Assembly (NCBI RefSeq): GCF_050436995.1
Contig: NC_134755.1
Coordinates: 2,667,001 to 2,731,000, forward strand
Direction: 5' to 3'
DNA from: Anticarsia gemmatalis
Taxonomy: Eukaryota; Arthropoda; Insecta; Lepidoptera; Erebidae
DNA: 64,000 nt
Below, one piece after another: positions 11,440 to 25,088 of the stretch. The stretch's first letter is position 1; every line of letters begins with the position of its first letter. Under the pieces are notes generated by a model that was not told where the DNA came from, ran no database searches, and saw only the letters and a program-made list of their open reading frames with translations. The translations under genes and the position numbers were made by a program.

Positions 11440-14400
11440 TTAACCGAAAGATGGAGGTTGGCACGTGCAGGCGTGACGTAGAGCCACACGAAGCCAGGGC
11501 AAGAAGCGGTCCACGCGAGCGTACACTCCTGGGTAACCTGGCCTTGCACAGCCTCGACCCCATGATACGATACCTGGAAAGAATATTGATTTATTAGGTA
11601 GTCAGCTAATATACTGCTGAAACTATTTGAGTACCTACTTGAGAATTAGGTACTGATTGAAATAAAATACTAGATACTACATAAACCAGTATTCTAGTCA
11701 AGAGAGGCAAGGAAAAGAAAAAACACAGGAAAAGAAATGGACAAAAAAGAATGTTAAATCTAAAAGAAGTAAAACATGTTTTTCTTACCAACAAGAGTGT
11801 AATGTGGCTGTGATACTAGCAGTGGACCACCAGAGTCTCCAGTACACGCATCACGATCAGGAGCGTTGGCACACAGCATCCTCGGCGTCACCTTCCTGCG
11901 TCCGTACCCGGCGCCTGAGCACTCCTCTTGCGCCCAGATTTGCACATCAGCCTTGACAAACAATTCAATTAATAATAATGTTTAAAAACGTTATGAAACA
12001 TCTTACACAATAACGATACTTACTCCCCTAGTTGCTGATAATTAAGTACTTATTTATGGGTCACGCTTGGCGAATGAACAAATCGAGATAAACAATGTTC
12101 CTTACTTTCATTGGTATGTTAGAAGCAGGTCCTTTTTCTACCGTGGCTCCCCAACCCGTCACAATGGCATTTTCACCCTCAAGAGCATCGTAGTCATCGT
12201 TGTCTGAAATAGATTAATTATTTTTTTAGGCATCAGCAAACCCGTAGTAGTGGAATGCCCGTGTAGAATAGGTTGAATTTTTTTCGACGAGGTTTTATAA
12301 TTTCTGTCTACTATGGAAGGATATACTGGCCGATATTTGTCGAAAAATCTGCGTGCATGGACATTAAACAGAAAAAGAAAAATTGAGATATTTTCTTCTC
12401 TTTATTTAATGTCATCCACAATGTTTTTTGGAGATTATTGGCAGTAATAAAGTTGCTACAGTTTTCAAAAAAAGGTTTAATACCAAAGGTTTTTTCTTTA
12501 ATTAAATTCTGACAATTTCATGAACAAACACGATAATATTTTTTTAAAATCTGGAGACCGCCGTTTATCCAATCGTAATGATAGTCTTCTATATTACTAC
12601 TTTTAAACAATAAATTACTCAATGAAATTGGTCTTACCCGGTAGACAAGCAGGCCTGTACAATCTATCCGGAAGCGGCTCTGCCAATCTCAACACAGCGA
12701 TGTCATAATCGTAAGTGTATCGGTTGAAATCCGGATGCTGTACTACGTGTATCACTTCGTATCCATCCGATCTCGAAGAGTTCACATCGTATTCGCCGAC
12801 GAGAACGGTGAGACGAGACGCCTCTATCCTGTGAATTAGATTTATAAAGTCGTTAAAGATGACATGACAACTGTTATGTCCAAAAAAGGCAGAAAACTTT
12901 TAAAAAATAAACCTTGTAATTTATAGGTCACGTCCATAAATGTTTTGTTACTAACAGTACAAGAGCAAATACAGTTATTATAACATTATAAAGGTAATAT
13001 TTATTTAACGTAAAAACATGTAAGACATTTATATCCGATAAATAAACATCGAGCGAACAAACCGATCTTTGTGTTTTGCCTTGATGTTTTATTTAAAATA
13101 TCTTCATATCTTTGTAAAGTGTCGATTAAAATTCAAAACACAACTTTTAACGAAGCGAAGCAATTGATTCGATGCGTTACACTACGTGGCTATTGGTTTG
13201 AGAGGACAAAAGGATCGGGCGCATCCGACGCGACCTTAACCTCATTGCAGTGATGTAACAAGGCTGAGTAGTTCATTTTCTTTTGCCAACACTACATATG
13301 AAAAAAAAACTAAACTGAAAATGGCGCGCTTTTAAATGTTGTGTTTTCACTACATTCATTTTTAATACAGTGGAGTGCAATTATACAATAATCAATGTTA
13401 AAAAAACGTAGGAACAACTAGATAAGAATTGTTTTATACGAGTGCCATTTTGGTGTTATCGAGATTTTATACTAAGATGCGACTAGGAAATTTCTGACGG
13501 CAGTAAGTAGTCAAAGATTTTCATGACATTAAAGCAGATATTAACAGACTTTGAAAATTGGAATAAATTGCGCATTTGCAAGTGCATACGACAAATTAAC
13601 GTACTATGCTTTGAATCACAAATATATAATTAATTAAACATGTCGGTTTTGCTGTGGGTCATGACTAATTCGGCCTCAAGGCAACTGTGGCAGCCTAACA
13701 TTGGCCTACTACGAAACATTATGTGCGTGTGTCATATTACTTGTAACTAACTGTTGTAAATAGTGACCAGCCGCGGCTCAAATATCTTTAACTTTTCAGG
13801 ATTTTCTGATTTTCCGATAAACATGCATATATAAAATCACGTTTTTTCCGAGAGGGGTTGGTAGAACCCAGAGAGCGACTCTGGTAAAAATAAGAAAAAA
13901 TATTTCATATAATTTAAAAAAATAATAATAAGTTTTAATTATCAGCACATGAAAATATGATCGAGTCAGTTAAAGCATATAGAAAATAATATAATCATTA
14001 TACTAGAACATTTTTTTCTTTTAAAAAAGAAAAATAACAACTTTTTTATATTTTCAATATTTAGTCAAGATTTCTTTCGCTAAATCAAATAAGTGAAAGA
14101 TGACATTTTCTTTGCATGCTGTAAGCTGGTCGTTTTGTGAAATTTGAGCTCGTGTTCGATCGTTTGTGAAAAGCACATACTCAGGAGGTTTTTGGGATGG
14201 TTATTATGGACGGTTATTGGTAAACAATCATTTACGGAGCTGTGGAATAATAGCAATACCTTTTAGTTATGAGTATCAAATACAGACACTTATTGTTAAA
14301 TCACTAAAGAGCTTTATTTAGATCAGCAAATTTCAGAAAAAGAAAAAGAGCAAAGCAGTAATATTTTAAGTGAACTCAACAATATAGTAACTTTCTATGT

Positions 14401-17400
14401 AATATTGGAAAGCATTGAATCATCTCGAGTGTTCTTTTATTTGTTGTATCATCGTGAGTCACTTTGATACGCTACTTTACTTTGTTATGGAGTTGGAAAG
14501 TTAATGCGACATTGACTTCTAGTGTTACTAAATTTAGTAAAACAAGTCAAGTCTAGATATTTTTACAATGTAACTGTAATTTCTTTTATTTCTAAAATCC
14601 CTTTTAAAATTATATATGGGTGATGAATTTTCGCACCGAATATGAACGCGTTGATGTCTTTTTAATGTAATTATTAGGTTTCGGAAAATTGTCTTAAGTT
14701 TTGATAAAAACCTGTGAATTATGACTATAAACAAAGCCTATTACTTGGGCCATGTGTAATATGCCATATTTATTGAGACAATCGGGATTGAAACTACGTT
14801 GGTCAACCATCGAGATCGAAATGGAAGGCGTTTGCGCTAAAACTTTTGACAGTCGGCTTAAAGCCAAACACCTGAAATCTTCACCCAGTTTTGGGATGAT
14901 TATGTTTATCTTAAGACATATGTACATATCTCTTTCAATAAATTGAAGATCGTTTTCGTAAGTCGATCAAGGTTTTATTTCTTTAGGATAAAGCATCGCA
15001 AATATTTTGTAAGTTGACTAAATAAAAGTGTCTTTATGTAACCACTAAGAAAGTGTGTCGAAGTGGATAAAAGGCCACACGTATTGTGTTCTGGGACCCT
15101 AAGGGCATATATTTGTACGGTTATGTAAATCATACGGCGGCGAAGTACACACGACCCTTTGTGACGTAAGCTCTTGTTAAAATGATGGGCTTCCGAAATC
15201 TGATGTAGTATGAAATTAGAAAATAACGCCGCGGTCGTGGACCTTAAGAGATTATCATCAACAGTATGAGAATATTTACAATCTCTCCTTATGACTAAAG
15301 CTACATACGCAAATAAATGTACGTTAGATAATGTACTTACTTAATAAAATATTGTTTGTCACATACACACCCACTTGACAATGGCATGAGTTTTGTTTTT
15401 ATATGCCGAATACCACCATCGTATGAGAAAAGAAAGTAACATGCGAATATTGTAATAAAAAGGCGCGAGTAACAAATTGGTATAAATAAAAATATTTGTG
15501 TATGCAGCAGTATTTTATACGCCTCTGTTATTATAAGGAAGGCAGGGAACAAATTAAGGGTCAAATGCAAAGCTATAAAACATATCCCAGGAGGCAATGT
15601 ACAGTGACACACACACACGCGTAACACAACAATACACACACCAATATGGGCATATCCAGTTATCTGATTTTAACAGTTATATCTGATTGCATGGAATTAA
15701 TTAAAACATCACTAAAACCAAACTCCGTGAAAAGGTTCAACTAAATACCTTCGATATGTAACTGTACCTTTAATTATAAAATTCATCCAGAGTTCCGTAT
15801 ATAGGAAAATTTAAGGAAAACCGTAGTGTTTTAGGATACGTTTTCTAGGAAAAGCTGTTAGTAATGATCCTTTTAATTGTTGACTCAGGACGTTGGGACA
15901 ACCAAAAATGCCTCTTCAAACAGGTCATAATAAAAATCTGTGGTCTGTAGTTCCACTAAGTCATGAAAAACTCACTAACAGTTGCTTGGAATGCCCTAAA
16001 TTAGAATATATTTTAGAATTTATATTTTTGTTGGACTGTCTAGCAATTACTTTTTCTGTAGCATTTCAGCGAACACACGCGCGCTCATGCAAATGACAAT
16101 AATCGATCAATTTCATGCATCAATGGTGCTTAACATAAACAATGTTGTTGCATAATTTTGGCTACTTGCAATACAGGATTCTTGGCGGTCGTAACGGAAC
16201 CCTCGGGACACACCGTCGCCCAAGTACCGGTTCTCACAAAAATCACCCGTTGTTAACAGTAGGAGTCGGCTGTCTTGCTTATTAGTAGCAGGCCGATGCA
16301 GTCAATGTGTGTAATCAGCCAGCTTCCTGGTCCCGCTACAAAAATGTCTTTTATCGGCGCAAGCTTTTGAACTTCAAAAAAGAAAGGTAATTCGACAGGC
16401 TCTTACTGAATATTCCTGAGCTTTAATTTCGTTTACTGTCTATTGCAGTAGGTATGTAAAATTCGCGAGGTCAACATTCGAAATGAGGTGAGACGAGTTG
16501 CATTCTTGTTATCATGATGGCATCGATTCGGATAACGAAAGTGGTTTTTTCCTTCATATAAAATTAATCATCTATCATACATAGCATTCCAATAGGCTCT
16601 TCTGCCAAATGCCAATATTGTGCGTGAGTTGACCTGCCATTGAACGGAAAATTATTAAGCTTGACCTCATAAGGTGATTAAATAGATACGCGGGGCGTTC
16701 ATAAAGACTTCCGCCAGGTGTTAACTCTTTTGACTATTAATTCTATGATGACATGACTTGCTGAAGTCACCTCAGTGTCAATAATGTACTTTCACCAATT
16801 AGTGCTCACCTACATATTCTATTGTTTGTTGATTGTACAAAGCAACGGAACATTAAATCATTATTTTAGCGAACAAGATATTCATGTCGATTGTGTGACT
16901 AATAGTTTGATTTAGACATGTAAATTAATATTATAGAAAGGTATGTAAATATTTTATTTGGAGGAGTTGTCTCATTCTGTGTCTGGCGGCCGTCGGATCG
17001 GATACTCAACACTAATCTACGGTTAGATAGACCGTTTAATGAGTAACATTTGACTTGTGACCTCCTTAGTTGCTAAGTAGGAGGTCTTAACTGAGAGAAA
17101 TGAAAACAAAAGAAGTAAAAAATGAGCACGTGTAAACCACAAAGTGATATCATGTTAAGGGACCTCACCGTACAACTTTGACCCATAATTTATAAAACAG
17201 TTACTTTAATTATACTGTATACGTTTTGAATTTCGATTATCATTATTCTTTGAAGTCAAAATCGTTATAGGCTCCTTTTTTATTTGGTAGTGACACAATT
17301 TCTGAATAAAAATTGACGTTTACGTACAGAAAAGCTTGTTCGAAAATAGTGGATGGCTTCAATAAAATGTCCTTGTGATCCTTTGAGTTTCGAACTTTCG

Positions 17401-20400
17401 ATTTCTTCATTCGGAATTGCTTTCTCACACCCAAAAATGGTGGTGATACAACGGTATCATGTTTGATCAAATCTTCAAGTATATTTGGAAAGCGTAAAAA
17501 TGTACAAAAACGTATGATAATAATAACATAAACACCGTAAAGCGTTTTATTAGTAGGACCTCGCGCGAAATTATGGCTTTAAGAGTCAAGATTAACATCG
17601 AAAAGCTTCTGTATTGACCAACACGCTCTCATAAAATATATTAAGAAATTAATTTCAGCAATCTTAGCGAAATAAAGATGTCAATGCATTTAGGCGAACG
17701 TAAATTATTTAATTTATACGTGTGATAATGGTTTCCACCGTAACGGTTGTCCCCGAACTAGCTTTGGTTTGAATGATAAGTCACGTGTGCCGCACATTTT
17801 GTTACGAGGTCAAAGTCATAGTTGTCGTCCAAGGTTATGGACTCATGGGACCTTACTTGATAAGGTGACTCGCAAAACTCAAGTGTCAAAACGGAAAGGA
17901 CTCAAGTATTTTCCAAACCCTTTGGTACTGAAGAAATAAACAATACTTGAGTCTTGATAAATTTGTGAGAATGCCAATCTTGTAATAAAAATATTTTCAA
18001 CTTAAATCACCTACATGCGAGAATACATTCATTTTTACAAGTTGTAAATCAAGGCTTGAAGTGTAGGTATTAATAATACAGAGAGAATTTAATATAAATC
18101 ATATTGACCGCTTTCCTTTTCAATAAAGAGTGAACTTAGTGTTAGTCATGTTTTAACTCGATAGAATTTAATTTTATAAGCATTGAATCGTGTATGAACA
18201 AAGGAGGTTTTTCTCTGAAGTGTCAGTTCCTTGGCTTTTTAATGAAGGTTGTCTTACCCGTGTACACAATGTGTAGCGGTGATGAGGTGGTCGGGGGCGA
18301 CGACGGTGGCTCCGCAGATGACCTTTCCGTCACGCTTGAGGGCTGCCAGCCAGGGGAACTCTCCAGGAGTGACAGCTGCTCCTCCAACAACCCGAGCACC
18401 GCGAGCCACCCCACAGGCTGGAATTTTACGAAATATCAATTATACATCAACTTCCTAGGTACCGGGACTGTAGTATATGTAAGTCATGCGTCATCTATGC
18501 GAAATTTAAAAATATCCTGGTATTTTACAATAATTGAACAGCAGTAACAACACTGAAATTAGTTACGAATCCATTTTGTGGTTAGGTAGGTATAAATCTG
18601 TAATATTTTTAATTAAGGTGCAAATTAATACAAATAAACATTTCCAATTGAACATTAGTTATTCAGATTTAACGAGAATGCCCATTGCCCTTTAACTGAC
18701 GAGCCGTAACGGTAAACGTTTTTTAAATCTCAATGAATTCGTCGGACGAAATTAGAAATGATACTTTATGACGGAAGGAAGTGATGATTATTAAAAGATT
18801 AGTTATTCATTAGAATTTTTATGAGTGAATAATGATTTACAGCATAGGTCAGTAGATATATCAATTTCCATTTTTATTTAGGTTGATACGCATTTACGAC
18901 TAACTACGGAAAGTTTGTTATGAATAGCAAGACTATTGATTTTTAAATATTACGTGATAAGTACGTATTAATATAGTTTCCTATATGTTTTTTCCTGTAA
19001 CTTATGAAGCAGGTCAAGTCCTGTTTGAGTTGATGACGGATTTCTTGAACAGGTGTTACGTGTGAACCTACAGTGTAACCTACTGATATTGACCTGGTGA
19101 CATTATCAGGTAGCCCAGACCCGAAACTCCATAAGACAATTTAATCTCAGGTCTCAGTCGTCAGGTGATTTCAGGTAATTTTTGTTCTGTAATCGATGAT
19201 TATTTTAATCACTTGCTTACTGTTTTATTTCGTAATTTGTCAAATATCTTGTTTGCTCTCCGCTTACGTTTTCTCTAAGTCAAGGATGCGAAACGTTGAA
19301 GAAGAATGAGGAAGAAGAGGATACCCCTTATAAATTATAAGGGGTATCCGATTCTTGATATCTTTTGAGTAGAGTTTTTTCGAAAATATAGGAGCGGTGA
19401 AATTGGTTCTCAGCTGTTTCCATGAAAGCCGTGGTCGATAAATCAAATTAAAGCCTGCTTTAGCATACTCATATTCAACATTAACTTGATAACTAACGGA
19501 CGAGCGAAGATCAATCAAGTACATATACATACATACAATTTCTGATATCGTTCCTGTCCATTCGAAGGTTAGGAGGAATGTAAAGCCATCACTTAGTGAT
19601 AAGGCATATCTTCCTCCTTTTCCATTGTACATTACTTTGCTCTTACAATGCTTAAAGGTGTTTGGACAATGCAAAAAGCTAACGTAATAAACATAGGCCA
19701 TTTCGAGCATATACACGGTATGAACACTGGTAAGAAGTGTACGTATTGATGTCGAATATCTTATTAAAACTTGTTAAACTGCGTTGTATTTTATCTAGCT
19801 AGAAATCTACTTTTGGGTCACAAAAACTGACGCAATAACTCTAAAAATCTACATAAGTGAAATTTCCAATTGAAATCGAAATACAGCGAGAGTATTATAT
19901 TTCACAGCTAGCGATCATACAACGCTTATTTACATAAATGCGATCACTATCTACCTATGTTAGTAAACAAACATTGGCGCCAAAATTTCTTGGATGAAAG
20001 TTGTCTAACGAAAATAACGTTTGTCATTCCATGTCTGCAGTTTACTAACACGTGCATTTTGGTATCTTCGCAGTCATATAATAAATGTTACTATCGCAAA
20101 CTGGGTCGCGATCATAATCCGATAAATAACTATACATAAGCCTTTTCTTTTACACCATTTGAACGGAACGCGTAAGAATTTCGAAGCTCTCAGCAGAGAG
20201 TCGCGGATGTGTAATTGTTAATCAGGGGTTACAGACAATAAATTCAACATTTCGAAGACGTTCTTTACACATCCGGGGCACTTAACATACTTGTGAAAAT
20301 ATCTCAGTGGTTTTATTGCAACGGACTTACGTGCGAATAAGCATCGTCTGTAAGTGGACACACTCTCTAAAAGCACTTCAAACTATTAGCACTTATTTTA

Positions 20401-20805
20401 TGACATAACCAAAACTGAAGTAATGCCTATTGGATAATAGATTAGAAATTAAAATTTGTGAGAGAATGTTCACTTTGTTTTAAAAACGAATACCTCCTTG
20501 TGAATAAACTTGTGTTCTTAGGATACTTCAGGATCTGAACCATTAGTCACGTAAAATCATGAAGAATTTGACTTACCAAATATTCAAACCAAAATATTTA
20601 AAAGAATACACGAATACAGATTCTCTCACAAAAATAACAACGTTGTGCGGATTTTCATTTTCAGAGCACTTCACAACTGAACACGATAATTCTGAATGCC
20701 GCTGAAGTGTTTCAGCTATTAGAAATAATTGTTTGGACACTCACTGCAGGGTTTGCAGGCGCTGGCTGCGGCGAGAGCCGCGAGGAAGCAGAGGACGCGA
20801 AACAT
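11440..20805 (-). CDS. Secreted trypsin-like serine protease 1 (CG4914-like), complete, 6 exons, 268 aa
   Basis: Chymotrypsin-fold (S1A) endopeptidase, probably secreted as a zymogen and cleaving after Arg/Lys. Exons, 5' to 3': 20805-20745, 18417-18258, 12828-12638, 12203-12106, 11951-11789 and 11573-11440; all GT-AG and in phase. A signal peptide covers about residues 1-16. The linker C17-KPCTCG then leads to the activation site R29/VVGG, so the pro-region is very short. The triad is His70 (in TATHC, not the usual TAAHC), Asp116 (DYDIAVL) and Ser210 (GDSGGP). Asp204, six before the Ser, with SWG and GYPGVY, predicts trypsin specificity. The tail ends with Cys-Thr-Cys plus QPPSFG. As I recall them, CxCG before the site and a C-terminal CxC are features of Drosophila CG4914. 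Paralogue of the protease at 30722-34579. Physiological substrate unknown. Confidence 0.92.
12829..18257 (-). other. Large intron 2 of serine protease 1
   Basis: This 5.4 kb intron separates the His-bearing exon from the Asp-bearing exon. It is AT-rich, with a short CA-rich microsatellite near 15607-15640. Open frames inside (for example 13071-13253, 15337-15639 and 17243-17470) are short, lack plausible splice-site pairs and match nothing I know. Confidence 0.8.
18418..20744 (-). other. Intron 1 of serine protease 1
   Basis: This 2.3 kb intron separates the signal-peptide exon from the first protease exon. It contains a perfect inverted repeat (19319-19349) within an unassigned 150-codon open frame. 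Otherwise it is AT-rich with nothing recognised. Confidence 0.8.
19319..19349. repeat. Perfect 15-bp inverted repeat with 1-bp spacer
   Basis: The arms are GGATACCCCTTATAA and TTATAAGGGGTATCC around a single A, with no mismatch. It may be a TE remnant or a binding-site palindrome. I see no flanking target duplication or longer terminal repeat. Confidence 0.9.
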
Positions 20806-20856
20806 GTCTGGCGGTGTCACAACCCACTCTATAGTCAGGGGGAGACGCCGGCCCAG

Positions 20857-20864
20857 CTATTATA
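20857..20864 (-). promoter_or_regulatory. Possible TATA box of serine protease 1
   Basis: TATAATAG on the minus strand, about 50 bases upstream of the start codon in a GC-rich context. This would give a 5'UTR of roughly 20-30 nt. A GATA-factor motif (GATAAG) lies just upstream near 20884. There is no transcript support. Confidence 0.4.
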
Positions 20865-23374
20865 GGCCGTGGGCGGCGCCTCCGATAAGGCCTCGGGGCC
20901 AGTGTGACGGCACCAGATCAGGCCAAGTTCACGGCAACGCGGCGACTGAGCGAGTGACGGTGGTAGGAGCGCCGCGTCACCCCACTGCGCGCGCGCCTCG
21001 GGGATTGTGGAAGGATCAGCGTGGATTAGATAATGACCTTGACGCGGTGGAGCTTCTTAGTCAATACGTTGATGCAATGCCTCTGATTGATATTTATTGT
21101 ATTCTACTTTTGTAAATATTTACATGCAAGCGATGCACTCTTATCCTTCATCTGTACAGCAGAGTAAGTAATTGCAAGTGCGTTTGTGGTGCGTGTGCGC
21201 TGAAGAAGAATTAGCTTTATGACCGGGTTGTAAAAAAAATCTAGGGAGTTTTAAAAATAATTGAGTCTTAATTGGAATGTCTCTTTTGAAGTTATATCTT
21301 GTTCAATCAATCTGTTCAATTAACGAATGTATTTAATTCTTGCATCAATTACTGCTTATTTATAAACATATATAGTTGCGTGACTTCTGTATTCATCATC
21401 CGATCGCCTCTTACTGCCAAGCCCCCTTTTTAAAAATGCATTAATATGACAGAAAGCTGAGCATTCTCGTGCGGCCAGAAGCGAAAAATCAAGTTCGGTA
21501 ATTAGTTGCGTCATATAATACTCGGTGGAGTTATGTTTGTGATTATTTAATCGGGGCACGCCCTTAAAAGAACGCTACGTCCCGTTGCATTCCATAAAAA
21601 AGTGCAAATCGATATGGTAGGCAATGAATAAGACTCTTTCGTGTTCAATTAGTTTAATTGATCGTTTCAAATTATCTTAATGTTTCGTTCGCGCGGCAAG
21701 AGATTTTTTGGTGAAATTGAGTTAGTAGCCGATCGGCTAAGACTTTTTGTCATGGTGCCTTTTTGCAAACAGAAAGTACCAACTTACACCTTAAAATTTT
21801 CTTTTTCTGGTGCATTACCAGGCAGTTTTGATCTTTAGTGTGGAATTTTATCTGATTTAAGTTCCCGATTACATTATGAGACAAAACAAAGGGTTTCAAA
21901 GTTTGCGGTTATTTCATAATGCAACATTTTAAATTACATAGGACATGAGTTCGTCACACATAATGTATTGGACTTTATGTATTTTGTACGTAAAAAGGAT
22001 ACCTGCGATTATGTCGGAGGCGAATGGTTTGCTTGTGGATCGCATATCCTTGCAGAAAGTCGAGCTTGAATGTTACGCAACATGCATTTAATTTCACCCG
22101 CTGCCGGATGGCCCGAGCTGCGGTTCAATTTAATTCTTTTATATTTGGACAATCTTACTCAACTTTTTTACGTAATGTAAGGATTAAAACGCTGCTTTTG
22201 AACGTTTTGCAATTTTTGATATTTCGGAACAAACATGCAGCGGTGCGGCTTCATTGGAGCGCACGTCAAAATATCTTCACGGCGCCATTCCACTTTCTTG
22301 TTTACGTTCTGTGCCATGGAATAATACTGTAATTGATTTTATGATTTATTGTGTGCGTAAAACCAGCATGTGTAAATACCGTTGTATAATTATTTATTGT
22401 TTCACTCTCGTAAAGTGTTGCAAGTGCCATAAAAATTAAATTCCTTGGAGCATATCAAAAGTACAATAAATAAAAATCGTGAGAATTATTGACCTACATA
22501 AACTTATCCGCATTCAAGGGGTCTTTATGAAAAACAAAAACAAAATTTGATAGTTGTAGAGTTAGATTTAACATCTCGTGTTATCAGTTTCCTGTTTTTC
22601 CGGAAATATAATAGAATGATTTTGTAACAAAGGTTGTCTAGACAAACATTGGCGACCTTGTTACTGTTTTTGAAGGTGAATTTCATGGAAAGAGGTGCGT
22701 GGAGGCAGAAGATCCGTGCAACGGTGCCAAGGCGACGGTGCCGCCCGTATACAGATAACGATGCAGCCTACCGCTGTAATGCACATTACTATTGTTATAC
22801 TATTCGAATTTTGTTCATTATGTACTTACTTATTTATTTTTAATAATTTTTTATTTTATCCACGATAGTCAGTGTGAGTCTTGGTAAATCATTCGCAATA
22901 TTTATTTAGCAAAACGTAGCCTTGTGAACCCATTTTGTGACAGCGCCGCTTTTACTACAGATTCATAATCTATTAATAAATTAATATCAGTCTAACCTAT
23001 GCAAGACATATATACTTATAAGGTTTAATTGGCTGCAAATCTTAATGATCTATATTTCAAGACAAAACCGTGGGCGGCTTTAATAAAATATTAGAATGTT
23101 TAAAAACAAGCACTTCTTAGCTACCTTAATTTAGCTGTTTTTAGTCAAAAGAAAGTTTTTATTAAATGCCTTTGTTGTCTAATCTTGTACAGTATTTTCC
23201 AATCTCTTAGTAGTCTATTTACTCGCTTTCTCCTAAATTATTCGTTCTTTTTTCGTTATTGCGCCGCAGCTATATTTTTTACTTTTATTTCCTCTTAGTG
23301 TAATTGTTTTGTGATTTGAGGTAAATATTGTTCGGATAGCTTAAAAAAACATGATTTTGAGTTAGATAACATAC

Positions 23375-23528
23375 CTTGCGAAATATTATCGTAACACTTT
23401 TCAGGTTCTGGTAGAGGAACTAAATTTTGTTTTCCTAAATTGTTACAAAAAGTATTCTGTTTTGCCTCAATGACTTCTCGGAATTGTAGCGCATGTCTAC
23501 GTAACACAGTATCACCGTGGTTCACGCA
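23375..23528 (-). CDS. Unassigned exon-like ORF (possible orphan coding exon)
   Basis: On the minus strand a pyrimidine-rich TTCCTTACAATTAG acceptor is followed by 154 open bases and a CAAG/GTATGT donor. The encoded 51 residues (beginning CVNHGDTVLRRHAL, later LVPLPEPEKCYDN) have the mixed, charged, Pro- and Arg-containing composition of real protein rather than translated AT-rich noise. I do not recognise the sequence and find no partner exons. It could be a distant gene's exon, a TE fragment or chance. Confidence 0.25.
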
Positions 23529-23554
23529 CTAATTGTAAGGAATACGATCTAAAG

Positions 23555-23596
23555 TTATCTAGAACTCTCACACTTAATTATCTAGAACTCTCACAC
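23555..23596. repeat. 19-bp tandem-type direct repeat
   Basis: TTATCTAGAACTCTCACAC occurs at 23555-23573 and again, exactly, at 23578-23596. It lies just upstream of the exon-like ORF and is probably a local duplication. Confidence 0.9.
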
Positions 23597-24850
23597 GAAA
23601 TTAATTTAAGGAGACACATACGGAGATATATGACGACGCAGTGACGTTAAAATAGGACTAAGAGTATGAAAGAATTTCACAGCTCTATGTACTCCTTAAT
23701 TCATTAATTTGTAGAGCCTTATTCACAACTTGGATAATGAATTTACAAGTTTTCCGATACTCAACACTGTTATTGAAACCCTATGTACCCCTAGGTTATT
23801 TTGACTGAAAACCTGAACCGTTGCACTTCACAGGATCCGAACTCTTGACTATGTAAAGCAAAACGAAATATGAGCTACGTTTTCCTTAACTAACCTGAAA
23901 ATACTCACGCTTTGCTCGAATCGATTCAAAAACTCGATGCGGGTTTATGAGAAACAGTAGTTATTTTGTTTTATCATATTTATTGTTATATATTTGAATA
24001 CATAAATCCTATGCACCGTTGACCCAGATATTGGAGCCGTGGCCCGAGTTGGGCCTGCATGTCACTTTGACCATGTACTGTTCTACTTTTTGATTACATT
24101 GAAGCTTCTGTGAATTACAACATAATCAAAGGGCGAGTTCGGAACCTTATCTTTCACGTGTGTAGCATAATGTATAGGTAGTTGTTGAAATGATTTTCAA
24201 ATATGAACTCGAATACTATAATTGCATTCATGGTAAAAGCTGTAGTTTACATTTTAGATTATTATTAGATTCTGTGATCTTTGAGAAGTTTGGGATCGAA
24301 ATGTTTAACTCGAATAAAGCATAAAATAAATGCAATTTTTGAAATGGAAATGTTTATTTGTGAATGGAAAAGAGCTCGTTCGGGTTAAATATCGGGTGTT
24401 AAACCATATCACAGATGAGTAGAAAATATTGAATCGAAAACTTAACTTAAAAAAAATTACTTCAAATATTATTTTCAAATGTCCGTATGCCTCTCGAGGC
24501 ATGACTCTTTTTGCTTGCCAATTTGTACCACGAACTTAAGTGACATCATACAAAATCTGTGTAAAGACTTGGTATAGGTTTATTTCAAACAGTTTCTATA
24601 CAAAACGCACTCTGTATATGAATTACGTATAATTAAGAAGGCGTGTCAGTTAGTTTGTTATAGATTTTGATGTCATTGTCACTGTTGATAATAAAGGTAG
24701 TATCATGGGACATTCAATTCAAGGTTGGGTTTTCCTTGACTGTGATAGCTAAATTCGCATTATGTCAAACTAAATGATCTGATTACGTAGCGGAACACGG
24801 TGACGATTACAAGGCCTTAGGTTCGTTACACGTGTCGTGCAAGGGAACGC

Positions 24851-25088
24851 GGGTATTTCTATTTCTTTTTTTTTTCTTTTCTGTAAAAGACAACTCCCGC
24901 ACTAAGAATTGCTCTTGTGTCGCGGTGACTTTTACAACCATACAAACAACGGACACAAAGCACAACCAGACCCGAAACTATTATTTGTGGATCGCACAAA
25001 TAATTGCTCCGTGTGGGAAACGAACCCACGACCTCCCGACGCAGTGGTGTTGGCGTGGTGACCTAAACCACTGCGCCACGGAGGCAGC
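24851..25088 (-). mobile_element. tRNA-derived SINE
   Basis: Read on the minus strand, the element starts near 25088 with GCTGCCTCCGTGGCGCAG. It has a pol III A box (TGGCGCAGTGG, 25078-25068) and a B box (GGTTCGTTTCC, 25026-25016) about 40 bases apart, then a unique body, and ends in an A-rich tail at about 24875-24851. It resembles tRNA-headed SINEs of moths. Confidence 0.8.

Noticed and set aside
19264..19716. 150-codon minus-strand frame in protease 1 intron 1
   Set aside because: It begins at GTG rather than ATG, contains the perfect palindrome, has Tyr/Leu/Ile-rich AT-driven composition, and shows no splice signals or known domain.
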